Source of the DNA: an uncultured Lachnospiraceae bacterium
GTDB lineage: Bacteria > Bacillota > Clostridia > Lachnospirales > Lachnospiraceae
Length of the DNA: 56,893 nt
Direction: 5' to 3'
Assembly: GCA_947625135.1 (NCBI GenBank)
Contig: CANQNE010000015.1
Location: forward strand, 1-56,893
In this document: positions 1 to 7,232 of the stretch, piece after piece
Layout of the letters: every line of letters starts with the position of its first letter
Numbering within the stretch: the first letter of the stretch is position 1
The notes under the pieces: model-generated
Told to the model about the DNA's origin: nothing
Database searches by the model: none
What the model saw: only the letters and a program-made list of their open reading frames with translations
Program-made: the position numbers and the translations under genes

Positions 1-77
1 TTCAATACGTAGTTGTATTCTTCCCATGCGTTGTCGTAACTCTGGGCCAGAAACAACTGCTCCTGTGATTCTTTCAT
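1..77 (-). CDS. Hypothetical protein, N-terminal fragment (cut by window edge)
   Basis: The minus strand has an ATG at 77 preceded by GCAGGGAG about 8 bases upstream, and the frame stays open to the window edge. It gives 25 residues beginning MKESQEQLFLAQSYDNAWEE. The start is plausible because of the ribosome site. The product is not recognised from this short stretch. Confidence 0.5.
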   Translation of the reverse strand, partial: MKESQEQLFLAQSYDNAWEEYNYVL

Positions 78-114
78 GCGTTTACTCCCTGCTTGTTTTT
101 TTATAACTAAAAAT

Positions 115-140
115 AAAGGATAGAAATTTCTCTATCCTTC
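115..140. repeat. Short inverted repeat in leader of the edge gene
   Basis: AAGGATAGA and TCTATCCTT form a 9-bp stem with a 3-4 base loop (about 117-139). It lies in the AT-rich gap between the edge gene and the terminator at 181-203. It may be a leader hairpin of the edge gene; no function can be assigned. Confidence 0.35.
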
Positions 141-174
141 ACCCCATTTATTTTTAGTTCCTAAAAAACCAATC

Positions 175-203
175 AAAAAACGGCCCTAAAAGGGCCGTTT
201 TTG
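175..203. terminator. Bidirectional rho-independent terminator
   Basis: CGGCCCTAAAAGGGCCG (181-197) is a GC-rich hairpin with an A-run on its left and a T-run on its right, so both strands give a hairpin followed by U residues. It insulates the edge gene from the region to the right. Confidence 0.8.
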
Positions 204-244
204 TATGAAACGTTATTTTATGTGTCGAAAAACATCATGTTTTA

Positions 245-523
245 TCAAATATTATAAATTAAAAAACTCCGAATCGTTTCCATCCTCTCACTCAATTTCT
301 TGATTGAATTGGCAATTCTTTTTTCTTTCCCAGCCAGCATTGTATAAAGCCGCTGATCCAGTCCGTATAAAAGTAATTTCAAATTTCTCTCTGAAGCAAT
401 TTTAAATTTACTGGAATCCTCCTCCGCGATGAGATCCGGGCAATAATCCCGTATTAACTGCAATACCAACTCCTGTTCTGTTTTATCTGATTGATGAAAA
501 ACACAAATATAAACATGGTACAA
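245..523 (-). CDS. Hypothetical protein, possibly a decayed gene
   Basis: This open frame of 92 codons starts with TTG and has no well-spaced ribosome site; GGAGG lies about 15 bases upstream. The predicted protein is alpha-helical and charged in its C-terminal half (KEKRIANSIKKLSERMETIR), with no recognised domain. Immediately upstream, other minus-strand frames carry short protein-like stretches. One is a 37-codon frame at 563-676 encoding a single hydrophobic helix (FISYIVYIAIVLLL). Together these could be pieces of one frameshifted gene. The terminator at 175-203 follows the stop, which gives mild support that the region was once transcribed. Confidence 0.3.
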   Translation of the reverse strand: MYHVYICVFHQSDKTEQELVLQLIRDYCPDLIAEEDSSKFKIASERNLKLLLYGLDQRLYTMLAGKEKRIANSIKKLSERMETIRSFLIYNI

Positions 524-677
524 ACGAACTGTCCGCCGCCTCCGTAATACATTTCATACTATCATTTGGCATAAATTGCGAGTCGGATGCTGATTTTTGT
601 CAGGAGAAGCACAATTGCAATATAAACTATATAAGAAATAAAAGCTGGCACACCGTTCAATTCCACTCCCAACATTT

Positions 678-1199
678 TCAAACCAATAATTCATACAACG
701 CGAATCTGGGTATCTCCGCCAATCCCCGCTTCAGGTCTTTTTCTCCGGCAAATACAAAGCCCAGATTCTCATACAATCTTCTGGCGGGGCCGTTTTCCGG
801 CACTGTGTCTACCCGGACTGCCTGATAACCTTTTTCCCGCGCGGTACAAATACAGTAATTCACCATGAATCTGCCGATTCCTTTTCGGTAATCCTCCGGA
901 TCAGCGGCAAGGGTATGGATCACCAGATACTCCCCTCTGGAAAGATCCCGCTGCCAGTCTCCCACATCATAATCACATCCCGGATCTGCATTTAAAATAA
1001 ATGCGCCGATAATTTTCCCCTGCTCCACACAGGCATATTGTATCTGTTCCTCTATCGCCGCCCGGGTACTGTCCCGCCCGGGATAATCGCCCGGCCGCCA
1101 TTTTGGGTAATTTACATGCTGTGCCAGATAAGCCGTTACCTTATCATAAAATGCTGCCACCGCATCCCAATGCGCCATTGTACATTTGATTATTTCCAT
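678..1199 (-). CDS. GNAT family N-acetyltransferase
   Basis: The protein has 173 residues from the ATG at 1199, which has GGGGACAA just upstream; the open frame runs further but that extension is not protein-like. It is a Gcn5-related acetyltransferase, a family that transfers acetyl from acetyl-CoA to an amine. The acetyl-CoA-binding motif A is visible as LAADPEDYRKGIGRFMV, with the R-x-G-x-G pattern. It is followed by the typical VRVDTVPENGPARRLYENLGF, the family's N...A..LYE..GF signature. The N-terminal half has the expected strand-helix pattern but the substrate cannot be told. It lies downstream of rplY and is separated from it by a terminator. No promoter of its own was recognised. Confidence 0.85.
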   Translation of the reverse strand: MEIIKCTMAHWDAVAAFYDKVTAYLAQHVNYPKWRPGDYPGRDSTRAAIEEQIQYACVEQGKIIGAFILNADPGCDYDVGDWQRDLSRGEYLVIHTLAADPEDYRKGIGRFMVNYCICTAREKGYQAVRVDTVPENGPARRLYENLGFVFAGEKDLKRGLAEIPRFALYELLV

Positions 1200-1285
1200 A
1201 TTTGTCCCCATTTCAAAGTGTTTGCAGGAAAGCAGATGAATCCTCGCAAAATTTCCTGTGACTGACAAAAACAACTGACATGAAA

Positions 1286-1322
1286 ACAGCGTATCTCTCT
1301 GCACTGATAAGAAATACGCTGT
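1286..1322 (-). terminator. Terminator of rplY
   Basis: ACAGCGTAT pairs with ATACGCTGT around a 19-base loop. On the minus strand it is followed by TTTTCA. It lies 49 bases beyond the rplY stop. Confidence 0.65.
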
Positions 1323-1370
1323 CTGTTGCTTCTATAAAATACTGCCTCTATCTGCAGGCTATCCGGAATC

Positions 1371-1982
1371 TTATTCTTCCTTTTCTTCTTCCTTTTCCTC
1401 TTCCGCTTCCTCAGCCGGTGCATCCTCAGGAATCGCCGCATTATGAGGCGCCATCACTGCCACAACAGCGGCCTCGGGATCATTTTTCACTGCGATATCC
1501 GGATTTGCGAAAATGTCAAGATCCTTTACATGAATGACATCGCCAATCTTCATGCTTCCCACATCTACCTGCACATGATCAACCAAAGCAGCGGGAAGCG
1601 CCGTATAAGAAATTTCAGACAGCTCCAGCTGTACAATTCCTTCGGCTACCGCATCATGGTTCACCATAATTACTTCTGCAACAGAATGTACTTTCTCATC
1701 CTGTACCAGCGCCTGAAATTCAATAGAGTCGATTCTTCCTGCCAACGGGTTAAAATCCACGCTCTTGATCAGTACGTCGTAAGCCTTGCCTTCCACATCC
1801 AATGTGATCTGGCTGCCTTTGTGGTTTGATTTTAACAGCTTGTCCACATCTCTCTTGTCCATGGTAACCGGAATGGAATCCTTGATCTTTTTGCCAAACA
1901 GGTTGCCAACCACATAACCTTCTCTTCTGAGCTTTTTGGCCTTTACCGCCATGTCTCTTTTTTCAGCTTTTAAAGTATTCAT
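1371..1982 (-). CDS. rplY: 50S ribosomal protein L25 / general stress protein Ctc
   Basis: The protein has 203 residues and is of the long TL5/Ctc form of L25, which binds 5S rRNA in the large ribosomal subunit. The N-terminal L25 domain (about 1-90) begins MNTLKAEKRD and contains the conserved stretch KAYDVLIKSVDFNPLAGRI. The second beta domain (about 95-180) includes VAEGIVQLELSEI and IGDVIHVKDL. The C-terminus is a strongly acidic Glu-rich tail (AEEAEEEKEEEKEE), as in many Firmicutes Ctc proteins. The ATG at 1982 has GGAGG nine bases upstream. A near-consensus promoter sits about 130 bases upstream, leaving a long leader, and a terminator follows the gene, so it forms a single-gene unit. 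In Bacillus, ctc is stress-induced by sigma-B; nothing in this promoter shows that here. Confidence 0.95.
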   Translation of the reverse strand: MNTLKAEKRDMAVKAKKLRREGYVVGNLFGKKIKDSIPVTMDKRDVDKLLKSNHKGSQITLDVEGKAYDVLIKSVDFNPLAGRIDSIEFQALVQDEKVHSVAEVIMVNHDAVAEGIVQLELSEISYTALPAALVDHVQVDVGSMKIGDVIHVKDLDIFANPDIAVKNDPEAAVVAVMAPHNAAIPEDAPAEEAEEEKEEEKEE

Positions 1983-2034
1983 TTACCTTTTCCTCCAAAA
2001 TCTGATCCTTAGACGTATTTCTAAAGATATAAAA

Positions 2035-2057
2035 CCTGTCCGCCTCCAAGACGGACG
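2035..2057 (-). promoter_or_regulatory. Hairpin in rplY leader
   Basis: On the minus strand GTCCGTC and GGCGGAC form a 7-bp stem (with one G-U pair) around TTGGA in the leader between the promoter (2111-2139) and the start codon. It may stabilise the mRNA or bind a regulator. No known riboswitch was recognised. Confidence 0.3.
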
Positions 2058-2110
2058 CCAATAACCTTCCGAACGGAACTGCCTGAATCTTCCACTTCCG
2101 TCCTCTCCGT

Positions 2111-2139
2111 AATATAACTCTATTTTGGGGCTGTGTCAA
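2111..2139 (-). promoter_or_regulatory. Sigma-A promoter of rplY
   Basis: Reading the minus strand, TTGACA (2134-2139), a 17-base spacer and TATATT (2111-2116) form a near-consensus promoter. Transcription would start near 2104, leaving a leader of about 120 bases. Confidence 0.75.
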
Positions 2140-2166
2140 GTACGAAAAACACGGCAAAATCCTTCG

Positions 2167-2195
2167 TTGTAATCATTTCCATAATATGTTATAAT
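2167..2195 (+). promoter_or_regulatory. Sigma-A promoter of the plus-strand gene at 2233
   Basis: TTGTAA (2167-2172), a 17-base spacer and TATAAT (2190-2195) on the plus strand. It lies 38 bases before the ATG at 2233 and back to back with the rplY promoter. Confidence 0.6.
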
Positions 2196-2232
2196 ATTAT
2201 CACTAAAAATTCTACATTGGGGGTTGAAGATT

Positions 2233-2544
2233 ATGGGACTTTTCAGCAGAAAACCAAAACTGGCGGCTTATGAAGTAGACGCATCCTTTACCGGCCCTAA
2301 ATTCACTTATGAGGGCAAGACATACGATCTGGACGCTTATGTAAGATCACGGGATCTGGATCTGCGGGGCCGGATCAACAATGACCACATTCAGGCTACC
2401 AAGAATTACAAAAAGGCGCAGGATGCTTATTATAAGAACAAAAACGCCATTACCTACATCGAGTACAGTCTGGGCAAACAGCTCTTTGACGGAGCTGAGA
2501 AACTGAAAGTAAGTGCCCTGGACGTAGCAAACAATTCCAAATAA
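2233..2544 (+). CDS. Conserved-looking hypothetical protein
   Basis: The protein has 103 residues from the ATG at 2233, chosen over the TTG at 2224 because the run GGGGG (2219-2223) sits nine bases before it. The sequence begins MGLFSRKPKLAAYEVDASF and is soluble, without signal peptide or membrane segment. It has a beta-rich first half (FTYEGKTYDLDAYVRS) and a long helical, Lys/Tyr/Asn-rich second half (YKKAQDAYYKNKNAITYIEY). No family is recognised. It is one of very few plus-strand genes in the window, with its own promoter and a strong terminator, so it is very probably a real monocistronic gene. Confidence 0.75.
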   Translation: MGLFSRKPKLAAYEVDASFTGPKFTYEGKTYDLDAYVRSRDLDLRGRINNDHIQATKNYKKAQDAYYKNKNAITYIEYSLGKQLFDGAEKLKVSALDVANNSK

Positions 2545-2569
2545 CCTTCCCGATCATAATTGAAAACGC

Positions 2570-2620
2570 AAAAAAGCTGCTGCAAAATGGCCAGAGCCTG
2601 ATATTTGCAGCAGCTTTTTT
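2570..2620. terminator. Bidirectional terminator
   Basis: AAAAAAGCTGCTGCAAA pairs with TTTGCAGCAGCTTTTTT around a 17-base loop. Each strand ends in a U-run. It terminates the plus-strand gene at 2233 and the minus-strand vanW operon that converges on it. Confidence 0.9.
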
Positions 2621-2639
2621 ATCTCTTTCTCTTATGCTG

Positions 2640-2682
2640 TGATCGGGGGCAAAGGCGGCCCTGCCCCTTTGTTCCCGATTCT
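2640..2682 (-). terminator. GC-rich hairpin after the vanW operon
   Basis: ATCGGG...CCCGAT encloses CAAAGG...CCTTTG and lies just past the vanW stop. There is no U-run directly after it. It may act as an RNA-stabilising 3' hairpin or together with the terminator at 2570-2620. Confidence 0.4.
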
Positions 2683-2686
2683 TAAT

Positions 2687-3517
2687 TTACCGGATCTGGT
2701 CTTTTGGGATCAACTCATAATCAAACATTACTTCTGAATGATTATCCAAGATCAGTTCCTTTGCCAGCAGTTTGCCGCTGGCTCGATCCATGACTTTTCT
2801 GTATATTTTGGAAACCCTGTAGTACTTCTCGCCTTCCTTTTGGAAATGATGATCTTCCTCAACGATCTCATAACACCATGGAAATTCTTTCTCACTCCGC
2901 AGTTCAGCGTAAAGATTTTCCCCCTCGCACCATACATGCAGCTGAAGGTCCTGATCTGTGTTGTTTTTAAACCGGTAATCGATATAATTATATGAGATCG
3001 ACGTCCCCGCGCTGAATGGCACCCGTTTGCCTTCATCCGGCGCCAGCGCGTCGGAATGAGTATGAAATTCCGTCACCTCTGCCGGACTATGTACGATCAG
3101 CAAATGTATGGTATTTCCCAGATTGCACAGACCGCCGCCAATACCCGGCCGCAGCTTATTGGCATATAACACACGGCCGTCTTTATATCCCTTTCTCTTC
3201 GAGGTCTTCCCTACCGTCCTCCAAAAAGAGAACACCTCTCCCGGATGAATCACCAGCCCGTCCAGCTTCTGGCTGGCAAGCCGGATATTGTCGGCTTTAT
3301 TGAGCTGCAGCGTCAGCTCCACCCCCGGCGCCCTCTTGATCATGTGCGCCGTATGACTGGAAACCACGTTGGGTAATTTTTCCTCACAATAGGTTTTCGC
3401 AAATTTTTCTTTGCTGCAAAGATCTTTCAGCTTCCGCTTTAAGATTTCTTTTTTCAGTGAGATTTCATAAAACAGCGGATTCATCTCACAAAATAGCTTC
3501 TTTTGTTTTTCCGGCAT
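2687..3517 (-). CDS. VanW family protein
   Basis: The protein has 276 residues. The core (about 75-215) carries VanW-family signatures: NIRLASQKLDGLVIHPGEVF, the glycine-rich segment RPGIGGGLCNLGN, the His-containing stretch EVTEFHTHSDALAPDEG and the C-terminal FKNNTDQDLQL beta region. VanW occurs next to VanB-type glycopeptide-resistance genes, but most VanW proteins are unlinked to resistance and their role is unknown. No van ligase or dehydratase is present here, so resistance should not be inferred. No signal peptide is visible. Its ATG is two bases after the yqeG stop and its ribosome site GGAG lies inside the yqeG end, so the two are probably translationally coupled. Confidence 0.9.
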   Translation of the reverse strand: MPEKQKKLFCEMNPLFYEISLKKEILKRKLKDLCSKEKFAKTYCEEKLPNVVSSHTAHMIKRAPGVELTLQLNKADNIRLASQKLDGLVIHPGEVFSFWRTVGKTSKRKGYKDGRVLYANKLRPGIGGGLCNLGNTIHLLIVHSPAEVTEFHTHSDALAPDEGKRVPFSAGTSISYNYIDYRFKNNTDQDLQLHVWCEGENLYAELRSEKEFPWCYEIVEEDHHFQKEGEKYYRVSKIYRKVMDRASGKLLAKELILDNHSEVMFDYELIPKDQIR

Positions 3518-3519
3518 CT

Positions 3520-4059
3520 TTAAATTGTCTCCTCTTTTTGGATATCTCCGATCCTGTGCTGGCAGCTCTGATTCCTCCGGTAAAATCTCAGAATGATTTT
3601 TTCCAGCTGCCTTCTTTTTCCGATCTTTGTTTCATTTTCATAACGCAGGTATTTCACCAGTATACTGTCGATCCCGCTGCGATTGGCGCCTAAAATATCT
3701 GTAAAGATCTGATCTCCCACAACAACCGCTTCCTCTTTTTTTATGCCCATCATCTGAACCCCTTTCAGATAATTGGCCGGATCCGGTTTGCCGGCTTCCT
3801 GTATATACAGAGAGTTGATATTTTTGAGAAATCTTTGAATCCTTTCCTGATTGTTATCGGACAACAACAGCGTTTGAAATCCGATTCCCTGGATCATCCG
3901 GAATAATTCATCCACTTCCTCCGTTGAATCTTCTCCGTGATGCACCAATGTATTATCAATATCAAATAAAATACCCCGATATCCTTTTGCATAGAGCTTT
4001 TGATAATCAATGGCAAAAACACTGTCCACATACTCAAAAGGATAAAACCTTTTTAACAT
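3520..4059 (-). CDS. YqeG family HAD-IIIA phosphatase
   Basis: The protein has 179 residues, the usual size for YqeG. HAD motif I is clear as LFDIDNTLVHH (about residues 31-41: nucleophile Asp, acid/base Asp), motif II as LLLSDNN, the motif III Lys as EAGKPDP, and motif IV as AVVVGDQIFTDILGANRSG. The family hydrolyses phosphate esters; the physiological substrate in Firmicutes is not settled. The last 25 residues are basic and Gln/Arg-rich. The start overlaps the end of the upstream TIM-barrel gene by seven bases, with GAGAGG as the ribosome site, so it is the middle gene of a three-gene operon. Confidence 0.93.
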   Translation of the reverse strand: MLKRFYPFEYVDSVFAIDYQKLYAKGYRGILFDIDNTLVHHGEDSTEEVDELFRMIQGIGFQTLLLSDNNQERIQRFLKNINSLYIQEAGKPDPANYLKGVQMMGIKKEEAVVVGDQIFTDILGANRSGIDSILVKYLRYENETKIGKRRQLEKIILRFYRRNQSCQHRIGDIQKEETI

Positions 4060-4739
4060 TCAGCTTTCCTCTCACCATTCATATAATCGATCACCTTGTC
4101 AATCTGTTCCTGAAACGTTCCGCCAAACTGATTTTCAAAAAACGCACTGCCGATGGTAAACGCCCACGGAGAAGCGGATTTCACTTCGTCCAGCCTCTGA
4201 TAGCTGTTCACGCTGCCTGCAAGGCATACCGGCGCATGCACCTGAGATACAAATTCCCGATTCAGCGCCGCCCCGTCACCGGTAAACCGATATCCCAGCA
4301 GATCAAAGCCGAACACACCCTTTTCCAGATACCTGTTTGCCTCTTCGATCATCCCCTGCACGGTTCCCGTCAGTATGGAGGGACGCCCTGTAACATTGCC
4401 CACAAAAGGCATATATCTGAGATCATTTTCTTTGCAAAGCTCATTCACAGAATCAAAAAACAGCGTCCCCATCAGGATATCACAGCCATAGTCCACTGCC
4501 ATTCTGGCTCCCTCCAGACATTTGTCCTCCTCATAAGCAACCACTTCCAAAGCCGTGGTCTTTCCACAGGCTTTCATATAAGCATACAGCTGTTTCATTT
4601 GCTCCGGAGGCAGTCCATCTTCCTTAAATCCCCAGTATTTCGCTTTTGAATTTTTACACTGTTCAAAAATACTGTGTGCGTTTTTTACCGTATGATCATT
4701 ATAAGTCAGCATAACAATCAGTTCCGGGAGTGTCTCCAT
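4053..4739 (-). CDS. TIM-barrel protein of unknown specificity
   Basis: The protein has 228 residues with an alternating beta/alpha pattern. A C-terminal region resembles the phosphate-binding end of HisA/NanE/indole-glycerol-phosphate-type barrels: APVCLAGSVNSYQRLDEVKS followed by WAFTIGSAFFENQFGG. Other conserved-looking segments are FGFDLLGYRFTGDG and DYGCDILMGTLFFDS. This fits a phosphosugar isomerase or aldolase-like enzyme, but I cannot name the reaction. The ATG at 4739 has GGAG ten bases upstream and a near-consensus promoter about 60 bases upstream. It is the first gene of the operon with yqeG and vanW. Confidence 0.75.
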   Translation of the reverse strand: METLPELIVMLTYNDHTVKNAHSIFEQCKNSKAKYWGFKEDGLPPEQMKQLYAYMKACGKTTALEVVAYEEDKCLEGARMAVDYGCDILMGTLFFDSVNELCKENDLRYMPFVGNVTGRPSILTGTVQGMIEEANRYLEKGVFGFDLLGYRFTGDGAALNREFVSQVHAPVCLAGSVNSYQRLDEVKSASPWAFTIGSAFFENQFGGTFQEQIDKVIDYMNGERKAEC

Positions 4740-4795
4740 ACACGATCATCTCCAAGTCAGTTTTTCTTTTGTGGACGCTGTCGCCACAATTCACT

Positions 4796-4823
4796 ATTAT
4801 AGTACAGCGTCGAAAATTGTCAA
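4796..4823 (-). promoter_or_regulatory. Sigma-A promoter of the TIM-barrel/yqeG/vanW operon
   Basis: On the minus strand TTGACA (4818-4823), a 16-base spacer and TATAAT (4796-4801) are both perfect hexamers. It lies between the pilus operon terminator and the ATG at 4739. Confidence 0.85.
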
Positions 4824-4844
4824 TAATCTGATCTTTTAAAAATA

Positions 4845-4892
4845 GAAGAACAGCGCGGAAAAGCCATGGATCGCGGCTTTCCTGCGCTGTTT
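4845..4892 (-). terminator. Terminator of the type IV pilus operon
   Basis: AACAGCGC-GGAAAAGCC pairs with GGCTTTCC-TGCGCTGTT. On the minus strand it is followed by the T-rich stretch CTTCTATTTTT. It lies about 60 bases past the last minor pilin gene. Confidence 0.75.
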
Positions 4893-4952
4893 TCAATTAC
4901 ATATCGGCTCCGGAATCTTATCATATTGCTGCGATCCCGCTGCTTCATACTG

Positions 4953-6149
4953 TCATTCCGATGCGTAAATATGTACTTCCTTCACATTTAGATTCTTGAG
5001 TGCCTGTACTTCAAAATAATATTCCTTTTGTGCGTAATTCCATATCGTGTCAGATGGCATGAGCGTCAACACATTTCCTTCTATTTTATAGGAATACCAG
5101 CTATCTGGACTCATCTCAAAAATCTCGCTGTCAAATACGATCTCAATTCTGTATAATTGCACGCTTCTGTCAGCCAGATTGCGGATCTTCACAATCTTTT
5201 GATGGTAGAACCGGTCATCGTCTCCCTGCTTATTCCAATCCACAGGTCCGCTGTATTGATCTGTTGTCCCTTCATATACCAATACCTTACTCTCCTCTTC
5301 ACCTGCTGCCGGCGTCGGTGTAGTAGACGGCTTAGGCGTCGGCGTCGGTGTGGGCGTCGGTGTCGGCGTAGTGGACGGCTCAGGCGTCGGTGTCGGTGTA
5401 GTAGGCGGCTCAGGCGTCGGTGTGGATGCCGGAGATGGCGTCACAGGAAGCGGATTTCCCTCCTCCAATATTTTTTCCGCATTATTCCGAAAATGATAAC
5501 ACTCTATATAACGGGTGGTATCGTATGTCCCATAAGAATCGCTTTTCAGCTTCAGATCCACCTTGATGATATGCCACGGGTACAGGCTGTAATCCGCCCG
5601 CGAAAACTTCAGGGATTCGATCTCATAGCCCTGATACATGCTTTTGTCAAAAGTCCAGTCCACCGGCTGATATACGGTTTCCCCCTTTGTCCCCGCCTTA
5701 GTCACATAGTAGTGGATCACCAGCTGGTGATCCCAGTTTGCGGGATTGCTGCTGTCATAGCTGGTTGCGACCTCCGTGTCTGTGGCGCTGTTATAGCTAT
5801 AATTCTGGGGACATCCGCTGTATATTTTTACAAGACTTCCCCCCTCGTCCCGGAATTCGATCGTATTGTGGGTGCTGTCTATTTTGATGGTATACGGATC
5901 CGTTGCGCCGGAGTCGTTAAATTGCGTACTTGCCACCTGTGCGCCGGACAATTCCCCTGCAATTTTATTCATAATGGTGTCCGATACCTGTTTCCCGTAC
6001 TCTACACCCTGAATCCGGTGATAAACCTTCATCGCTGAGCCGATCACCTGACTGGCAAGGGCGACAAAAATACTGATCAGGGCAAATACCACGATCATTT
6101 CCACCATTGTCACACCGTTTTTATTTTTCAGAGGATTCTTATTATTCAT
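4953..6149 (-). CDS. Minor pilin (prepilin-type protein) with Thr-Pro linker
   Basis: The protein has 398 residues with a class III signal: basic leader MNNKNPLKNKNG, cleavage after Gly12, then VTMVEMIVVFALISIFVALA with the conserved Glu at mature position 5. An extracellular domain (about 40-230) contains several Trp/Tyr strands. A low-complexity Pro/Thr linker (about 235-285, TPTPTP repeats) joins it to a C-terminal beta domain of about 115 residues. Long TP linkers are rare in pilins but common in clostridial secreted enzymes, suggesting the C-terminal module is held away from the fibre. The ribosome site GGAGGGG precedes the ATG. It is the last gene of the pilus operon. Confidence 0.9.
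   Translation of the reverse strand: MNNKNPLKNKNGVTMVEMIVVFALISIFVALASQVIGSAMKVYHRIQGVEYGKQVSDTIMNKIAGELSGAQVASTQFNDSGATDPYTIKIDSTHNTIEFRDEGGSLVKIYSGCPQNYSYNSATDTEVATSYDSSNPANWDHQLVIHYYVTKAGTKGETVYQPVDWTFDKSMYQGYEIESLKFSRADYSLYPWHIIKVDLKLKSDSYGTYDTTRYIECYHFRNNAEKILEEGNPLPVTPSPASTPTPEPPTTPTPTPEPSTTPTPTPTPTPTPKPSTTPTPAAGEEESKVLVYEGTTDQYSGPVDWNKQGDDDRFYHQKIVKIRNLADRSVQLYRIEIVFDSEIFEMSPDSWYSYKIEGNVLTLMPSDTIWNYAQKEYYFEVQALKNLNVKEVHIYASE
5288..5444 (-). repeat. Pro/Thr-rich low-complexity coding repeat
   Basis: Irregular tandem copies of GGCGTCGGTGT-like units encode the TPTPTP and TPEPSTTP linker of the terminal minor pilin. Copy number could vary by slippage. Confidence 0.8.
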
Positions 6150-6185
6150 ATTCCCCTCCGTTTCAGGGCGCTCACATATTTACAG

Positions 6186-7232
6186 TCATGCCGGCGGCTC
6201 CTCCCCTGCGGGAGGCTCTGCCGGCTGTTCAATCGTAAGCCAATGAGCCGTTGTAAAATCAGTATCATAGGGGCCGATATCCTGTCTGGCAAGATGATAC
6301 TCCACTCCGTCCCAATACAGCTCTCCTTTTTTCGGAAGATCTTCGGGATTAAAGGTTTGCACATTGCCGTTATTTTCATAATACTGCCGGATATCTTTGC
6401 TTGTAAATACTCTCGTATCTTTCGTGATCTTGACAAACTTACTATCCGCATACCGTCTGATAAAATCTTCTATCGTATCGTCCGCATGAAATTCAAAGCT
6501 GTCATTCCCCCATTGACATACATAAGCAACGTATTCGCCGGATTCATCCTTCATCATGTAAACTTCGCCTGCTCCCACGGTATGCCAGTACGTTTTCCAC
6601 CCTTCATAACCCGGCGTGATAGAATCCAGATACTGCTGCTTCACCTGCTCCATGGTAGTTTCCCAGTTGTTATATTCCTGGATGGGCTGTCTTGTCCCAT
6701 CCACATCTACCGTCAATCCGGGAGAACCGTCCGGCGTGGGATCAGGCTCAGGCGTAAGCATGCTGTTGGGCTCCCTTGTGGGTTCAGGTTTCGGTTCCGG
6801 CGTGGGGACGGAGCCTCCCGGGCCGCCGTCCGGCACTGTTTCTCCATAACCGCCGATGCTCACCGCATACATATCATATCCGCTGGCTTCCTTCCAGTAA
6901 ACGATCCTGCTGTTGTTGTTTAGCGCAAGACTTGCCCCGGAAGCCGTCGCATCCTGCGTTTTTGCCATATCCACAGTGAGTACCAGATGATCTGCGGACT
7001 GGGGGCGCGACCCATAGTTCGCCGTTTTATAATATTCCCGGTTAAATTCCTCCGTTTCGTCCATCATATTCACAGAAGAACGGAACATACGCACCGAAAC
7101 TGTAACCACCCGAGAAAACATGACGGTAATAAGAAGCACCACAACAACGGCAACCAACACCTCGATCATGGTCGTTCCCTGCCTTTGTTCCAGCTGGCGT
7201 CTTATTTTACCCCATACAAACGCTTTTTTCAT
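6186..7232 (-). CDS. Minor pilin (PilV/PilW-type prepilin)
   Basis: The protein has 348 residues. Its long leader (MKKAFVWGKIRRQLEQRQG) ends in Gly19 before TTMIEVLVAVVVVLLITVMF, a class III prepilin signal with Glu at mature position 5. The external part has a Pro-rich segment (about residues 140-172, TPEPKPEPTREP and TPEPDPTPDG). It ends in a Pro/Glu-rich tail (EQPAEPPAGEEPPA). The central domain contains Trp/Tyr-rich strands (GYEGWKTYWHTVGAGEVYMM). Its ATG overlaps the stop of the upstream minor pilin by four bases (ATGA), indicating coupled translation. It probably belongs to the minor pilin complex that primes pilus assembly. Confidence 0.88.
   Translation of the reverse strand: MKKAFVWGKIRRQLEQRQGTTMIEVLVAVVVVLLITVMFSRVVTVSVRMFRSSVNMMDETEEFNREYYKTANYGSRPQSADHLVLTVDMAKTQDATASGASLALNNNSRIVYWKEASGYDMYAVSIGGYGETVPDGGPGGSVPTPEPKPEPTREPNSMLTPEPDPTPDGSPGLTVDVDGTRQPIQEYNNWETTMEQVKQQYLDSITPGYEGWKTYWHTVGAGEVYMMKDESGEYVAYVCQWGNDSFEFHADDTIEDFIRRYADSKFVKITKDTRVFTSKDIRQYYENNGNVQTFNPEDLPKKGELYWDGVEYHLARQDIGPYDTDFTTAHWLTIEQPAEPPAGEEPPA

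Noticed and set aside
1963-2157. 64-codon minus-strand frame in the rplY leader
   Set aside because: Its start lies upstream of the mapped promoter elements and it lacks a ribosome site.
2687-3517. Glycopeptide resistance locus because of VanW
   Set aside because: No vanH, vanB ligase, vanX or two-component genes are present; VanW-family genes are common without resistance.
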